The notes: generated by a model not told the origin, from the sequence alone. Numbered from the stretch's first letter, positions 1 through 8,955 are shown. The stretch is 31,685 nt of DNA from Ardenticatenaceae bacterium (GCA_020634215.1 JACKCD010000063.1:1-31685); one strand, 5' to 3'. Program-made: numbers and translations.

Positions 1-1
1 G

Positions 2-490
2 CGAGAACTGCGGCGACGGGGCGATAAGACCCCGGCACTGATGCTGACAGCGCGGGATACGGTTGAAGACCGCGTAGCGGGGCTGGATGCGGGGGCGGAT
101 GATTATTTGGTGAAGCCGTTTGCCTTTGCGGAACTATTGGCGCGGATTCGAGCGTTGCTGCGTCGCCCGCCGCTGCAAACAGGGCAGGTGCTGCGGGTGG
201 GGGAATTAGAGATGGATTTGGTGCGGCATGAGGTGCGGCATAACGGCCGTTTTATCGAACTCCACCCCCGCGAATACACCCTGCTCGAATTCCTCATGCG
301 CCACCCCAACCAGGTGCTTACCCGCACCCAAATTGGCGAACACGTCTGGAACTTCGACTTTTACCACGAATCCAACGTCATTGACGTTTACATTGGCTAC
401 CTGCGGCGCAAACTAGACCAAGATGGCGACGGCTCACTCATTCAAACGGTGCGCGGCGTTGGCTATCGGCTAAGTGCGGAGGGATCATGA
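2..490 (+). CDS. OmpR/PhoB-family response regulator, 5' partial
   Basis: DNA-binding response regulator of a two-component system. The reading frame is open to the window edge, so the receiver-domain start with the phosphorylated Asp lies outside. Visible are the end of the receiver domain (MLTARDTVEDRVAGLDAGAD, then DYLVKPF with the conserved Lys, and the helix ending in RALLRR) and a complete winged-helix output domain (VGELEMDL, the LHPREYTLLEFLM core, RVNVIDVYIGYLRRKL-like recognition region, VRGVGYRL end). The stop overlaps the ATG of the following histidine kinase by four bases (ATGA type), so the two are co-translated and form a cognate pair. The signal sensed is unknown. A copy of the AACGGCCGTT palindrome lies in frame (read Asn-Gly-Arg) at 242-251, at the linker into the output domain. 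Confidence 0.93.
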   Translation, partial: RELRRRGDKTPALMLTARDTVEDRVAGLDAGADDYLVKPFAFAELLARIRALLRRPPLQTGQVLRVGELEMDLVRHEVRHNGRFIELHPREYTLLEFLMRHPNQVLTRTQIGEHVWNFDFYHESNVIDVYIGYLRRKLDQDGDGSLIQTVRGVGYRLSAEGS

Positions 491-1881
491 GAACCATTGA
501 GCAATTTCTCGCCTACATCCCGCTGCGTCTCCGGCTGGCTCTGTGGTTTACAGGGGCGCTTGGGGCTATTTTGCTGCTCGTAGGGGTGTTTATCTATTGG
601 CAAACCCAGCGCACCATGCTCTCGCAAATTGACCATGCCCTGGAATTGGCGGCGGTGCAGGCCACGCTCAACATCGAAAGTCGGGAAGATCGGCTTGTTT
701 TTCAAAATTTGGATGAGAATCGGATTCAGGAGCAGCATCTGGATGATGATTTTGTGGTTTATTTATTGTCACCCAATGGAGCCGTGTGGGAAAAGCTGGG
801 CAATAACAACCAGGAACCGGTTTATACCACGCTGCCCGCTGGTTATGCTTCACGCAAAGAACATGGTGAGGCGTGGCGTATTTTAAGCCAGGAAGTGGCT
901 GTGAATGGTATCGCTGGCAACCTGCAAGTGCGTCAGGATATGGAGCTGCTGGAAAATGCGCTGAAGGATTTGCGGCAGCAGATGGCGTTGGGGCTGCCGC
1001 TGGCACTTCTGCTGGCAGGGTTGGGTGGGTTCTGGCTGGCCTCGCAGGCGTTGCAGCCGATTGATACCATGACGCGCACGGCTCAGGCGATTACAGCCGA
1101 TGATTTGAGCCAGCGTATTGGGCATCGGGGGCCGGCCGACGAAATCGGCCGTTTGGCACAAACCTTTGACGGGATGCTGGATCGACTGCAAACGGCGTTT
1201 GATCGGGAGCGCCGCTTTACGGGGGATGCCGCCCATGAGCTGCGAACGCCGCTGACGGTGCTGAAGGGCAGCATTGGGGTGACGCTGCGTAAGCCGCGTG
1301 ACACGATGGACTGCATGGAAACGCTGGCGGTGATGGAGGGAGAGGTGGATCGGCTGATTCGCTTGAGCAATGATTTGCTGTTTATGGCGCGGCTGGATCA
1401 AAAGCAACTGCGGTTGGGGCGGGAATGGATTGAACTGGAGCCGTTTTTAGGGGCGGTGTTGGATCAAATACGGCCGTTGGCAATGGCCAAAGCCATCCGC
1501 CTCGAAGAAACAATCCCCAACGACTTGCGGGTACTGGGCGATATTGATTTGCTGATTCGTCTTTTTCTCAACCTGCTCGATAATGCCATCAAATATACGC
1601 CCCAGGCGGGAACGGTGCAGGTGTCGGCCACACAAACGAGCGGGCAGGTCGAGATTGCTATTCGTGATAGTGGGTCTGGCATTGCCGCCGCCCATCTGCC
1701 GCAGTTGTTTGAGCGTTTTTACCGGGCAGAGGCTGACCGGGCGCGGCGGCCAGGGCAAAACGGGCAGGGAGGAGCGGGGTTGGGGCTGGCGATTGCCCAG
1801 GAGATTGCGCGGGCGCACGGGGGGCGGATTACGGTGACGAGTGAAGTGGGGGTGGGAACAACGTTTACGGTTTGGTTGTGA
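487..1881 (+). CDS. HAMP-domain sensor histidine kinase
   Basis: Membrane sensor kinase of 464 residues, partner of the upstream OmpR regulator. Order: membrane helix about 16-38, extracytoplasmic sensor region about 40-165, second helix about 166-186, HAMP linker about 187-240, dimerisation/phosphoacceptor helix with His250 in DAAHELRTPL, then a HATPase domain with N box (LNLLDNAIKYTP), G1 (DSGSGI), F box (FERFYRA) and G2 (GAGLGLAIAQEIARAHGG). All catalytic motifs are intact. The family phosphorylates its own His with ATP and transfers the phosphate to the regulator. The sensor region has no motif I recognise, so the stimulus is unknown. Composition changes inside the gene near 1469-1478, where a one-mismatch copy of the dispersed palindrome occurs. 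Confidence 0.95.
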   Translation: MRTIEQFLAYIPLRLRLALWFTGALGAILLLVGVFIYWQTQRTMLSQIDHALELAAVQATLNIESREDRLVFQNLDENRIQEQHLDDDFVVYLLSPNGAVWEKLGNNNQEPVYTTLPAGYASRKEHGEAWRILSQEVAVNGIAGNLQVRQDMELLENALKDLRQQMALGLPLALLLAGLGGFWLASQALQPIDTMTRTAQAITADDLSQRIGHRGPADEIGRLAQTFDGMLDRLQTAFDRERRFTGDAAHELRTPLTVLKGSIGVTLRKPRDTMDCMETLAVMEGEVDRLIRLSNDLLFMARLDQKQLRLGREWIELEPFLGAVLDQIRPLAMAKAIRLEETIPNDLRVLGDIDLLIRLFLNLLDNAIKYTPQAGTVQVSATQTSGQVEIAIRDSGSGIAAAHLPQLFERFYRAEADRARRPGQNGQGGAGLGLAIAQEIARAHGGRITVTSEVGVGTTFTVWL

Positions 1882-1885
1882 TGAA

Positions 1886-1923
1886 GACGACGGACGACGG
1901 AAATGGCATCGTCGTCTGTCGTC
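1886..1923. terminator. Convergent-gene hairpin
   Basis: Inverted repeat of 13 bp (1886-1898 and 1911-1923, one mismatch that pairs as G-U) between the stop of the histidine kinase and the stop of the minus-strand gene at 1935. The position between convergent genes suggests a bidirectional terminator. There is no clear T run, so a role in termination is inferred from the stem and position. Confidence 0.5.
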
Positions 1924-1934
1924 TGTGGTCTGGT

Positions 1935-3086
1935 TTATTTGTTGCCTGAAGTGGAAGCGTCCAGAGAAAAATCAACGATGATGGGGTAATGATCGGAGCC
2001 GACGTTGGGGCCGCGTTGGAATTGGGTGATGTGGATGCCGGGGGAGATGAGGGCATGATCAATGGGAATGCCGAGGCTGCCAACGAGAGAAGGCCAGGTG
2101 GCCTGGAGACCGAAACCCAAACGGCCGTTTTTCAACCCCGACAGTGCCAAAAACTGCTTAAAAATGGGCGACCAAGGCGTGGTGTTAAGGTCGCCAAGCA
2201 GCAAGACGGCTCCCGATTGCTGCGCTACCTTGTTGCCCAGCTCCACCATTTGGGCATTGCGCTCCTCCATGCGACCCACGCTTTGGGGCGAACGGGGGTG
2301 GGTGCCAATGATCGTGACAGGCTGCCCCGCAATGTCAAGCTGCACCAGGGCGGTGGGTCGCCCGTTGCCATTGGCCGAAATTGCCGCAAACGAACTGCCA
2401 GCGGCCAGGGGAAAGCGGCTGTAAATGACGGTTCCGCCGTAATTTCTGGCAGCTTCGTAATTGGTGTAGGGATAGGTTGCCAGCAGTGGCTCCAGTGCCT
2501 TGCTCCACCCTTGCAGCACTTCCGTCAGCACAATGACATCGGGGTCGGCGGTGTGGAGGAAATCGAGTACCTCGCCATAATGCTTACCGTCGGTGTAGAC
2601 GTTGAGCATGACGGCGCGGTAGGTGGGGACATCGGCAGCATGGACGCTGGTAGCGTAGATGACGCTGGCGGCGGATGGGACATAGAGAGGCGCGACGAGG
2701 ACGAGGTTGATGGTGGCAAAAACGGCCGTTAATGCCGCCCTTCCATACCGCCTGCGCCAGACAAATAGGAGCGTCAGCAATAGCAACAGCACCAAATAGT
2801 GCGGTCGCCAATGGCTGGTGAGTTCGGCTGCCCAGTTGAGCCGCCGCAGCAGGCGGCTGGTGGGGGCCAGCAGGGGAACAAAGCCGGAGAGGGTGGCAAG
2901 GGAGAGGGTGAGGGAAACGGCCGTTAATCCCAGCAGCAAAAGCCAACGCCATGTTAAGACCAAGACCCGACCAATAGATTTGCCAGCGGCTTGCAAAAGT
3001 TTAGCAAGCTGTTGGAGTTCGGCCGAAACTTGTTGTTTGACAAAAGGATCCATACTGCTTTGGGGTGACAATGTTATTTTAACCAT
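1935..3086 (-). CDS. Endonuclease/exonuclease/phosphatase-family membrane protein
   Basis: A 383-residue protein with an N-terminal stretch containing three hydrophobic helices (about 45-70, 90-110 and 115-135) followed by an EEP-fold domain outside the membrane. Visible EEP motifs are the Asn of MLNVYTD, the metal-binding Glu of VIVLTEV, the GGTVIYSRFPL strand, the catalytic GDLNTTPWSP motif, and the final GSDHYPI with the catalytic Asp-His. The family hydrolyses phosphodiester bonds in nucleic acids, phospholipids or inositol phosphates, and the substrate here cannot be told. The start overlaps the end of the undecaprenyl-diphosphatase gene by 13 bases, so they form an operon with coupled translation. 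An ATG at codon 12 is an alternative start. The gene carries three palindrome copies. Confidence 0.85.
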   Translation of the reverse strand: MVKITLSPQSSMDPFVKQQVSAELQQLAKLLQAAGKSIGRVLVLTWRWLLLLGLTAVSLTLSLATLSGFVPLLAPTSRLLRRLNWAAELTSHWRPHYLVLLLLLTLLFVWRRRYGRAALTAVFATINLVLVAPLYVPSAASVIYATSVHAADVPTYRAVMLNVYTDGKHYGEVLDFLHTADPDVIVLTEVLQGWSKALEPLLATYPYTNYEAARNYGGTVIYSRFPLAAGSSFAAISANGNGRPTALVQLDIAGQPVTIIGTHPRSPQSVGRMEERNAQMVELGNKVAQQSGAVLLLGDLNTTPWSPIFKQFLALSGLKNGRLGFGLQATWPSLVGSLGIPIDHALISPGIHITQFQRGPNVGSDHYPIIVDFSLDASTSGNK

Positions 3087-3886
3087 GCGAGCACCAAATT
3101 GAAAACACCGAAAGCGGCGCAGTAGCCTGCAAAAACATACAGGTTATGGCTTTTCAGCCAGTTTAGCAAAAAATGAATGCACAGATATCCGGTGATGGCA
3201 GCGATCAGAAAGCCCACGAGAAAAAAGGGCAGTTGTGTCGCCAGTTGATTGGCCTGCACCACATCAAGGATGCCCAACATGCCAGCACCCACAATGGCGG
3301 GAATGCCGAGCAAAAAGCTGTAGCGGGCGGCATCTTCACGGTTAAAGCCAGACTTGAGGCCGGCCATGAGGGTGCTGCCGCTGCGGGAAACGCCGGGCAA
3401 CAGGGCGATCATTTGCAGGAAGCCGATGACCCAGGCATCTTTCCAGGTCATTTGTGACAGGGATTTGCTGCCGGTCATGAGTCGTTCGCCGATGATGAGA
3501 ATAACGGCCGTTACCAGCAGCAGCACAGCCACTATCGTCGGGCTGCCAAAGGCAGTGTCAAAAAAGTCGGACAGGGTTAGCCCGGCGACGGCGGCGGGAA
3601 TTGACCCGGCAACGATAAACCAGCCTAAGCGTGATTCGGTGGTTGCCAGCGGGGCGGCCTGGCGCACGCCGTCCCAAACGGCCTGCATGATTTTTAGGAG
3701 GTCGCGGTAGAAGTAGATGAGAACGGCCGTTAATGTTCCCAAATGCATGATGGCAATAAACGACAAGGTTGGCTGCGACATGCCGAACAGGAAGGGAACA
3801 AGAACGAGATGCCCCGAACTGGAAACGGGCAAAAATTCTGTTGCGCCCTGTACAATGCCTAAAATAATTGCTTCAATGAGATTCAT
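3074..3886 (-). CDS. uppP: Undecaprenyl-diphosphatase
   Basis: Integral membrane enzyme (270 residues from this start) that dephosphorylates undecaprenyl diphosphate to recycle the lipid carrier of cell-wall synthesis. Overexpression in other bacteria gives bacitracin resistance. The family signatures are clear: QGATEFLPVSSSGHL near the N-terminus and PGVSRSGSTLMAGL in the middle, with about eight hydrophobic helices. The frame stays open to a TTG at 3910, but the ATG at 3886 is preceded by an AAGGA sequence at suitable spacing and gives the standard MNLIEAIILG start, so I chose it. It is the first gene of an operon with the EEP protein. Two palindrome copies are read as Thr-Ala-Val within membrane helices. 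A 26-bp repeat lies 51-76 bases upstream. Confidence 0.96.
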   Translation of the reverse strand: MNLIEAIILGIVQGATEFLPVSSSGHLVLVPFLFGMSQPTLSFIAIMHLGTLTAVLIYFYRDLLKIMQAVWDGVRQAAPLATTESRLGWFIVAGSIPAAVAGLTLSDFFDTAFGSPTIVAVLLLVTAVILIIGERLMTGSKSLSQMTWKDAWVIGFLQMIALLPGVSRSGSTLMAGLKSGFNREDAARYSFLLGIPAIVGAGMLGILDVVQANQLATQLPFFLVGFLIAAITGYLCIHFLLNWLKSHNLYVFAGYCAAFGVFNLVLAWLK

Positions 3887-3936
3887 GTACGCTATCCTTA
3901 TGTTATCCAAGAAATTCAGATGGTAATTTAAGGAAG

Positions 3937-3962
3937 AAAATTAAGATAACGATGAGATGGGG
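3937..3962. repeat. 26-bp direct repeat, left copy
   Basis: Identical over 26 bases to 14155-14180 (core ATTAAGATAACGATGAGATG), with weaker similarity continuing some 20 bases. It lies upstream of uppP on the minus strand. It could be a shared promoter or operator, or a boundary repeat of the accessory island between the two copies. Confidence 0.8.
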
Positions 3963-3982
3963 CTAAAATTGCTCTTATGTGA

Positions 3983-5868
3983 GGGGAAAGGTGGGGAAAA
4001 ACGGCCGTTTTCAACGGCGACAACACCATTACCTATACGCCACAACTGGGGTCTGGGGGGGTGGTGACGTTTACCTATAGCCTGAGTGAAGGCGGGGCAA
4101 GCGACACAGCGCTGGTAACGGTGACGGTGGTTCCCCCGGCGGCCGCCGACTTTGTGGGCAACCCCACAGGCGGGGTGGCCCCGCTGACGGTGGTGTTTAG
4201 CGATACCTCGACGGGCAGCCCGACGGCCTGGGTCGCTGCGCTAGGGGCAGTTTGGCGACGGGACGGTGAGTACGGAGCAAAACCCGACGCATGTCTACAC
4301 CTCTGGTGTCCACCGAGCCGGGGAGCTACACGGTGACGCTGACGGTTAATAGCGATGGCGGCACGATGAGCAAGACGGTGGTGGATTACATTACCGTGAC
4401 GCTGGGAGCGCCAGTGGCGAACTTTAGCACGACGCCGATTAGCGGGACGGTGCCGTTGACGGTGACGTTGACCGACCTGTCTACGGGGCAGCCGACGAGT
4501 TGGGGGTGGGATTTTGGCGACGGGGCAACGGCGACAGCGCAGCACCCCAACCACACCTACAGTGCCGCCGGGACGTATACGGTGACGCTGACGGTGAGCA
4601 ACACCGTGGGCAGCGACACGGCGACGGGGACGGTGACAGTGCTGAACAGCGTGGCTGACACGGCCAAGGTGGTGCGGCGCATTAGCTATCGCTTTGGCGG
4701 CCAGGTGGTGGCGACGCGGGTGGTGGCGGAGGATGCCCAGGGGCAATTGATTGACAACCCCGCCTTTACGGGGCTATTCTATGTCCACGGTGACCATTTG
4801 GGCAGCGCGACGGCGTTGAGCTATGGGCAGGATAGACCGACCTTGCAAGGCACCCTGGTGCCGGATTCGGTGGCGCGGTTCTTGCCATTTGGCGGCTATC
4901 GCGGGGCGAAGCCGCAGACGAACCCAGCGGTGAGTGACCGGGGCTTTACCGGCCACAAGCATAACAATTACATTAAGTTGGTGGACATGCGGGCGAGGTG
5001 GTATGCGCCAGAAATCGGCCGTTTCATCAGCCCTGACACCATTGTACCGGATCCAATGAATCCACAAAGTTTTAATCGCTATTCATATTCATACAACAAT
5101 CCTATCAAGTACAGCGACCCAACGGGACATTGTTCTGAAGTCCGAATGGGTACTGACGATGACGAATACTTTGTTCGCGTCCCTAGCGATAGCCAATGTT
5201 GGTTCTATTATGACTCTATCATCGATTTAATGGAATATAATCCTGGGTATGCTGACGCAATTGGCTGGAATAATGGCGAGACATCAGACTCTAGTGAATA
5301 TGCAAGAAAGGGAAAGGGAGAGTTACGCACTTTGTGGCAACTTCATCGAAAACACGCGAGCCAGCCACAAGCCTGTTGGGGCAGTGGTGGCAGTGCGGCC
5401 TGCAACAGAGCCAAGTTTTCAGATGCATTCAACCTTGATGAAGCTACTCCTGATGCCTTTCTCATTGGTGGTTCTGGAAGTGTAGGATTTATTGACGCTT
5501 TTACTAGCGGTGGCGAATTGCTATTTTCCTCTGATGGGGTTGCTGGCTTTGCATATGATGGTACTGGTTGGAATACACCAACACCAGAGGCATCAATTGA
5601 GCCCTTTTATGGAGGAGCGGTTTGGAACCTGCCTAGGCTTAGTGATTATTCTGGGGATTTTTGGGCATTGAATGTGTATGCGACAATAGGAACCGGTGCT
5701 GAGCTTACCATATTTGGTGCCCCAGGAGCGCTTCCATTTTCTAGCCAACGCGAAGGTACATGGGGAATAGCGATCAAACCAGCTGCTGGTTATGGAGTTG
5801 GTGGAAGCTATTTTGAAACCAACTATCGCGAATGGTTTTCAGTACCTTTTCCTTGGTTGATACCATAA
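3983..5868 (+). pseudogene. Truncated, frameshifted PKD/RHS surface protein with polymorphic C-terminal tip
   Basis: Remnant of a large secreted protein. It has no proper start: the frame opens after a TGA at 3980 and runs straight into the middle of a cadherin-like repeat (GDNTITYTP), so the 5' part is lost. A first PKD domain is broken by two frameshifts (about 4230-4250 and 4300-4315). A second PKD domain is intact (WGWDFGDGATATAQHPNHTY). It is followed by the end of an RHS core: HGDHLGSATA, RFLPFGGYRG, FTGHKHNNYIKLVDMRARWY, IGRFISPDTIVPDPMNPQ, NRYSYSYNNPIKYSDPTGHC. After this hallmark junction come about 245 residues of unique sequence that I cannot assign, the position where RHS proteins carry a toxin domain. 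DNA becomes clearly A+T-richer from about 5035, as expected for an exchanged tip. Confidence 0.8.
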
Positions 5869-5918
5869 GCTAGAGAGCATTATCCAATGGTGAAGTTGCA
5901 AAGTTACTCCAATGGTGT

Positions 5919-6185
5919 ATGACAAACAAGGAAGGTTATGAACTAATGACGTTACAGGGTTTCTTGATCAGAATACTCAGCATTATATTGACGGGAACAG
6001 CAGTTTATTTTATCAATAAAATATTCAGATATATGGGAACAAGAAAAATTGAGAAGAATACTCGTGAGAACGAAAACATATTTAACCAATCAGAGAAAGC
6101 GTTAGGCAAAATTATGGTATCTTTAGGGTACTTACTCTGGTTCCTTTGGATACTTTGGGTCTTTGGTATGTTATCAGACATATAA
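5919..6185 (+). CDS. Small two-helix membrane protein, possible immunity protein
   Basis: Protein of 88 residues with hydrophobic segments at about 12-32 and 63-85 separated by a charged linker (MGTRKIEKNTRENENIFNQS). No known family is recognised. The ATG at 5946 is the better start by ribosome binding site (GGAAGG ten bases before) and would give 79 residues starting MTLQGFLIRI. It begins 50-77 bases after the RHS tip stop, the usual place of the cognate immunity gene in RHS toxin loci, and is A+T-rich like the tip. The immunity role is inferred from position only. Confidence 0.55.
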   Translation: MTNKEGYELMTLQGFLIRILSIILTGTAVYFINKIFRYMGTRKIEKNTRENENIFNQSEKALGKIMVSLGYLLWFLWILWVFGMLSDI

Positions 6186-6277
6186 TACCAATTGCACTAA
6201 CAAGTGTTGGGATCAGATTGGTCCAATCTTCGAGATTGGACCAATCTTTTATGTCATTTAAACACACGATTGGTATC
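6184..6277. repeat. Nested hairpin element with palindromic arms
   Basis: Outer inverted ends ATACCAAT (6187-6194) and ATTGGTAT (about 6268-6277) surround a perfect hairpin at 6215-6247 with 15-bp arms AGATTGGTCCAATCT and AGATTGGACCAATCT and a 3-base loop, followed by TTTT. Each arm is itself a palindrome around its central base. The T run and position after the small membrane gene fit a rho-independent terminator. The outer ends suggest a MITE-like unit. Confidence 0.6.
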
Positions 6278-6281
6278 AGAT

Positions 6282-6416
6282 TTAAGCCCAATACCTTTCA
6301 AATAAGGGTTTTGACGGTCAAAATCGCTGTGTTTTTTGGGCCGTTTACTCTGAAGCGAGGCTCCAAAATCATTGAGTTTTCGTTTTTTCGGCTTATTTGA
6401 AAAGTATTGGATTTAA
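6282..6416. repeat. Long imperfect inverted repeat
   Basis: Arms of about 25 bp (6282-6306 and 6391-6416, about three mismatches; shared core CTTTCAAATAAG on the left) enclose some 85 bases with no coding sense. It lies between the small membrane gene and the end of the recombinase pair. It resembles a degenerate MITE or an end region of a mobile element. Confidence 0.45.
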
Positions 6417-6474
6417 GCCTTATCATATAGCGGATAGAAAGAGTAAGCGACTCGCCAGTTGCCCTTCCTATCCA

Positions 6475-7932
6475 TCAACACTCGTTTGGCTCGCTTGTTG
6501 CTGATGGCACTGTCAGAGTCATCAGCAACACTCGCAATGCATGAACAAGCTGCCGCTGGCTCTCATTGAGCGTGCCATCACCTAGTGCATCAAGCATGGC
6601 CATGATCTGGGCAGGCTGGTGGGGAGGCGGTTCGGCTGGGTTGGTGGTGGGCTGGAGCCGCTGCTCGATGGTTGCCATCGCCCGGTAGTAGTCGGCGGCC
6701 ACCGTGCGGTCGTAGAGCCGGGCATAGCGCAGGGTGGTGTCAATCTGCTCATGCCCCAGCAGTGCCTGCACCGTCAGGATGGGTGCCCCCGCATTGAGCA
6801 GCAGCGTGGCGCAACTATGCCGTAGTTGGTGCGGCCGAATCACTACCCCACATCGTTTACCATACGTCCGCAGCCGCTCGGCGCAGTAGGTGGGGGTCAG
6901 CGGCCGATGACGATAGAGGAAGAGATGGTCGTCGCCACCTTGTCCGCGCAGCGGCATATACGCTTCAATGGCCGCCACGGTCGCTTCGCTGAGAAACACA
7001 ACCCTGTCCTTTAACCCCTTGGACTGCTCAACCCGCAGCCGCTGCCCTGCTAAGTCAAGGTCGCTTTGTCGCAGCCGCCGCACCTCCCCCACCCGCAAGC
7101 CACTACAAAGCATCAACCGCCACCACGCTCTATCCATTACGCCACAGCGGCGTAGCCCCAGATGGGAGCTGACCGCCTCCCGCTCAATCTCGGCCGCCAC
7201 CTGCTGTAGCTGCGCCACCGACACATCCTTGGGCAGCTTGGGGCCTTCCTTTAGTCGCTCCACGCGCAGCAGCCGTTCACAAATGGGTATTTCCTGCTCT
7301 TGGAGGTAGCGCAGCCAGCTTTGCAGGCAGAACAATTCCCGATTGAGCGTCGCCGCCCCAATCCCCGCCGCCAGCCGCGCATCGAGATAGCCAAACCAGA
7401 GCGTGGGATTCAGGTCAGCCACCGTTTTCACAGGCGCCTCCGCCACTGCCCAGCGCAGAAAACGGGTTAAGGTGCCTACCAGATGGTCTGTCAGCCGCTG
7501 CTGCTTCTCAGCCAGCCAGTTGCGCTGGCAGTGGCGGATGTAACGCTGAATGAGGGTCGTTATCTCAGGCGGAATGCCAGCCAGGAAATAATCCCAGTTG
7601 GTCGGTTTCGTTGGCTGCGGCTTTCCCTGCCGCTGCCGCAGCCATTCGGCCAGCTTGAGCAGCCCCTTGTGGTAGCTCTGCCGGGTTCCCTCGCTGGGAA
7701 AACAGTCGGCAATGAGAACGCGCACCTCGTCAAGGTCAGCGTCGCTGATTTGCCAGTACGGTTTGTCAAGCTGGCTGATAGCCAGCCGCACGGCACAACT
7801 GTAGATGTTGAGAGCCGATTCACTGTAGCCCGCCGCCCGCAGCCAGCGACGAAAAGCGGCATAGGCACCGATATTGGCCGACAGCCAGTAGCGGATGGGG
7901 GTATACAAGTCGGGGTTGGTTGGTGAACTCAT
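6475..7932 (-). CDS. Tyrosine recombinase, long second member of a pair
   Basis: Site-specific recombinase of 485 residues. The C-terminal catalytic domain has all expected residues: Arg280 in CSGLRVGEVRRL, Lys305 in EQSKGLKD, His368 and Arg371 in RPHQLRHSCA, His394 in LLGHEQIDTT, and the nucleophile Tyr403 in LRYARLYD. The N-terminal 230 residues hold one, perhaps two, SAM-like core-binding regions, longer than in XerC/XerD (about 300 in total). It starts three bases after the stop of the other recombinase and so is co-expressed with it. Paired recombinases of unequal length are known from Tn554-like and RIT-type elements. This pair is not assigned to either. It lies between two RHS tips and lacks the dispersed palindrome. 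Confidence 0.9.
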   Translation of the reverse strand: MSSPTNPDLYTPIRYWLSANIGAYAAFRRWLRAAGYSESALNIYSCAVRLAISQLDKPYWQISDADLDEVRVLIADCFPSEGTRQSYHKGLLKLAEWLRQRQGKPQPTKPTNWDYFLAGIPPEITTLIQRYIRHCQRNWLAEKQQRLTDHLVGTLTRFLRWAVAEAPVKTVADLNPTLWFGYLDARLAAGIGAATLNRELFCLQSWLRYLQEQEIPICERLLRVERLKEGPKLPKDVSVAQLQQVAAEIEREAVSSHLGLRRCGVMDRAWWRLMLCSGLRVGEVRRLRQSDLDLAGQRLRVEQSKGLKDRVVFLSEATVAAIEAYMPLRGQGGDDHLFLYRHRPLTPTYCAERLRTYGKRCGVVIRPHQLRHSCATLLLNAGAPILTVQALLGHEQIDTTLRYARLYDRTVAADYYRAMATIEQRLQPTTNPAEPPPHQPAQIMAMLDALGDGTLNESQRQLVHALRVLLMTLTVPSATSEPNEC

Positions 7933-7935
7933 CGT

Positions 7936-8853
7936 CTATTTACCTCCCGTTGCTGTTAACCGCTCGGCCAGTTGCGTCATCGCCGCCTGATAATTGGCCT
8001 GGGTCTGCTGGTCAGAGATGTGGAGATACCCCTCCGTAGTACGCAGTCGCACATGTCCCAACAGCCGCTGGATGGTGGTGACAGGAACGCCAGCTTCCAC
8101 AAGGTGGCGGGCGAAAGTATGGCGTAGCTGGTGGCAGGTGAGCCAGATCCCGGCCTCGTGGCAGTAGCCAGCCAGCAGGTATTGGATGCCGGTGACGGTG
8201 AACCGCCTGCCAAAGCGGTTGAGGAAAACGGCGGTAGAATCGACCTGTGGCCGCATCGCCAACCACGCTTCTAGCGCAGCCAACGTTTGGTTAGAGAGGT
8301 AGACAACCCGCTCATGCCCCCCTTTCCCCCGCACCCACAGGCGCGGTAGCTGACTGCCAGCCGCGTGCAGGTGCAAGTCGCCCAAACTGAGGCTACGCAC
8401 TTCGCCGACCCGCAGCCCACAGCGCAGCATGAGCAGGAACATGGCGCGGTCACGCAGAGAGTCGATGTGGGCAAACAAGGCAGCGATGACCTCATCCTCG
8501 ACATCTCGCGGCAAACGACGCCCTTGACGGATGGTGTGGCGTTGGGGCAACACGGGATTGCGTGGTGGGTCGGCTGTGGTCAGGTCGAGAAAACGATAGA
8601 AGGTTCGTAGGGCGGCCAGGCGGCGGTTGATGGTGGCGATGGTGTGGCCTTGGGCTTGGCAATACGCGATGTAGGCATCAACATCGGCAGCAGTGATGGC
8701 GGCAATGGGGTTGGCACAGCCTTGGGTGGCACCAGTTTGGGCATGATACCAAGTGAAGAACAGTTCGACATCGCTGCGGTAATGGATGGGGGTCGAGGCG
8801 TGGGGACTCCGTCGCCGGAGCCACTGTTGAAAAGAGAGAATTTCGGCTACCAT
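7936..8853 (-). CDS. XerC/D-like tyrosine recombinase, first member of a pair
   Basis: Recombinase of 305 residues, the usual size for integrase/Xer enzymes. The N-terminal core-binding domain covers about 1-100. Catalytic residues are Arg148 (RCGLRVGEV), Lys177 (RGKGGHER), His241 and Arg244 (CHQLRHTFA), His267 (LLGHVRL) and Tyr276 (TEGYLHIS). The start is supported by GGAGGTG seven bases upstream. The region before it (8864-8923) has nested inverted repeats that could be a recombination site or an operator. It cleaves and rejoins DNA through a phosphotyrosine link, and its target here is unknown. Confidence 0.93.
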   Translation of the reverse strand: MVAEILSFQQWLRRRSPHASTPIHYRSDVELFFTWYHAQTGATQGCANPIAAITAADVDAYIAYCQAQGHTIATINRRLAALRTFYRFLDLTTADPPRNPVLPQRHTIRQGRRLPRDVEDEVIAALFAHIDSLRDRAMFLLMLRCGLRVGEVRSLSLGDLHLHAAGSQLPRLWVRGKGGHERVVYLSNQTLAALEAWLAMRPQVDSTAVFLNRFGRRFTVTGIQYLLAGYCHEAGIWLTCHQLRHTFARHLVEAGVPVTTIQRLLGHVRLRTTEGYLHISDQQTQANYQAAMTQLAERLTATGGK

Positions 8854-8863
8854 TGTAGCACCT

Positions 8864-8923
8864 CCAGGTGATATGAATTTGAAACTGAATCTGGCCTGAT
8901 TCTGGTTTCATCATACCACCTGG
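8864..8923. promoter_or_regulatory. Nested inverted repeats, candidate recombinase core site
   Basis: Inner arms GAAACTGAATC (8881-8891) and GATTCTGGTTTC (8898-8909) flank a 6-bp spacer TGGCCT. Outer arms CCAGGTGATATGAA (8864-8877) and TTCATCATACCACCTGG (8907-8923) are also inverted. Two binding arms around a 6-8 bp spacer is the layout of tyrosine-recombinase crossover sites, and it lies just before the recombinase operon and next to the cut edge of an RHS tip. It must also contain the recombinase promoter, so an autoregulatory operator is an alternative. Confidence 0.5.
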
Positions 8924-8955
8924 TTGCCTCTCGTGATCTAACTTAATGTAATAAC

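Noticed and set aside
1989..2732. Plus-strand frame of 247 codons opposite the EEP-family gene
   Set aside because: The minus frame has the EEP catalytic motifs. The plus frame is its mirror.
3890..4010. tRNA or attachment site at the left edge of the island
   Set aside because: No cloverleaf or CCA-type sequence can be folded here. The only repeat is the 26-bp one reported separately.
6475..8853. RIT element (three recombinases in a row)
   Set aside because: Only two recombinase genes are present, and no third frame with catalytic residues lies on either side.
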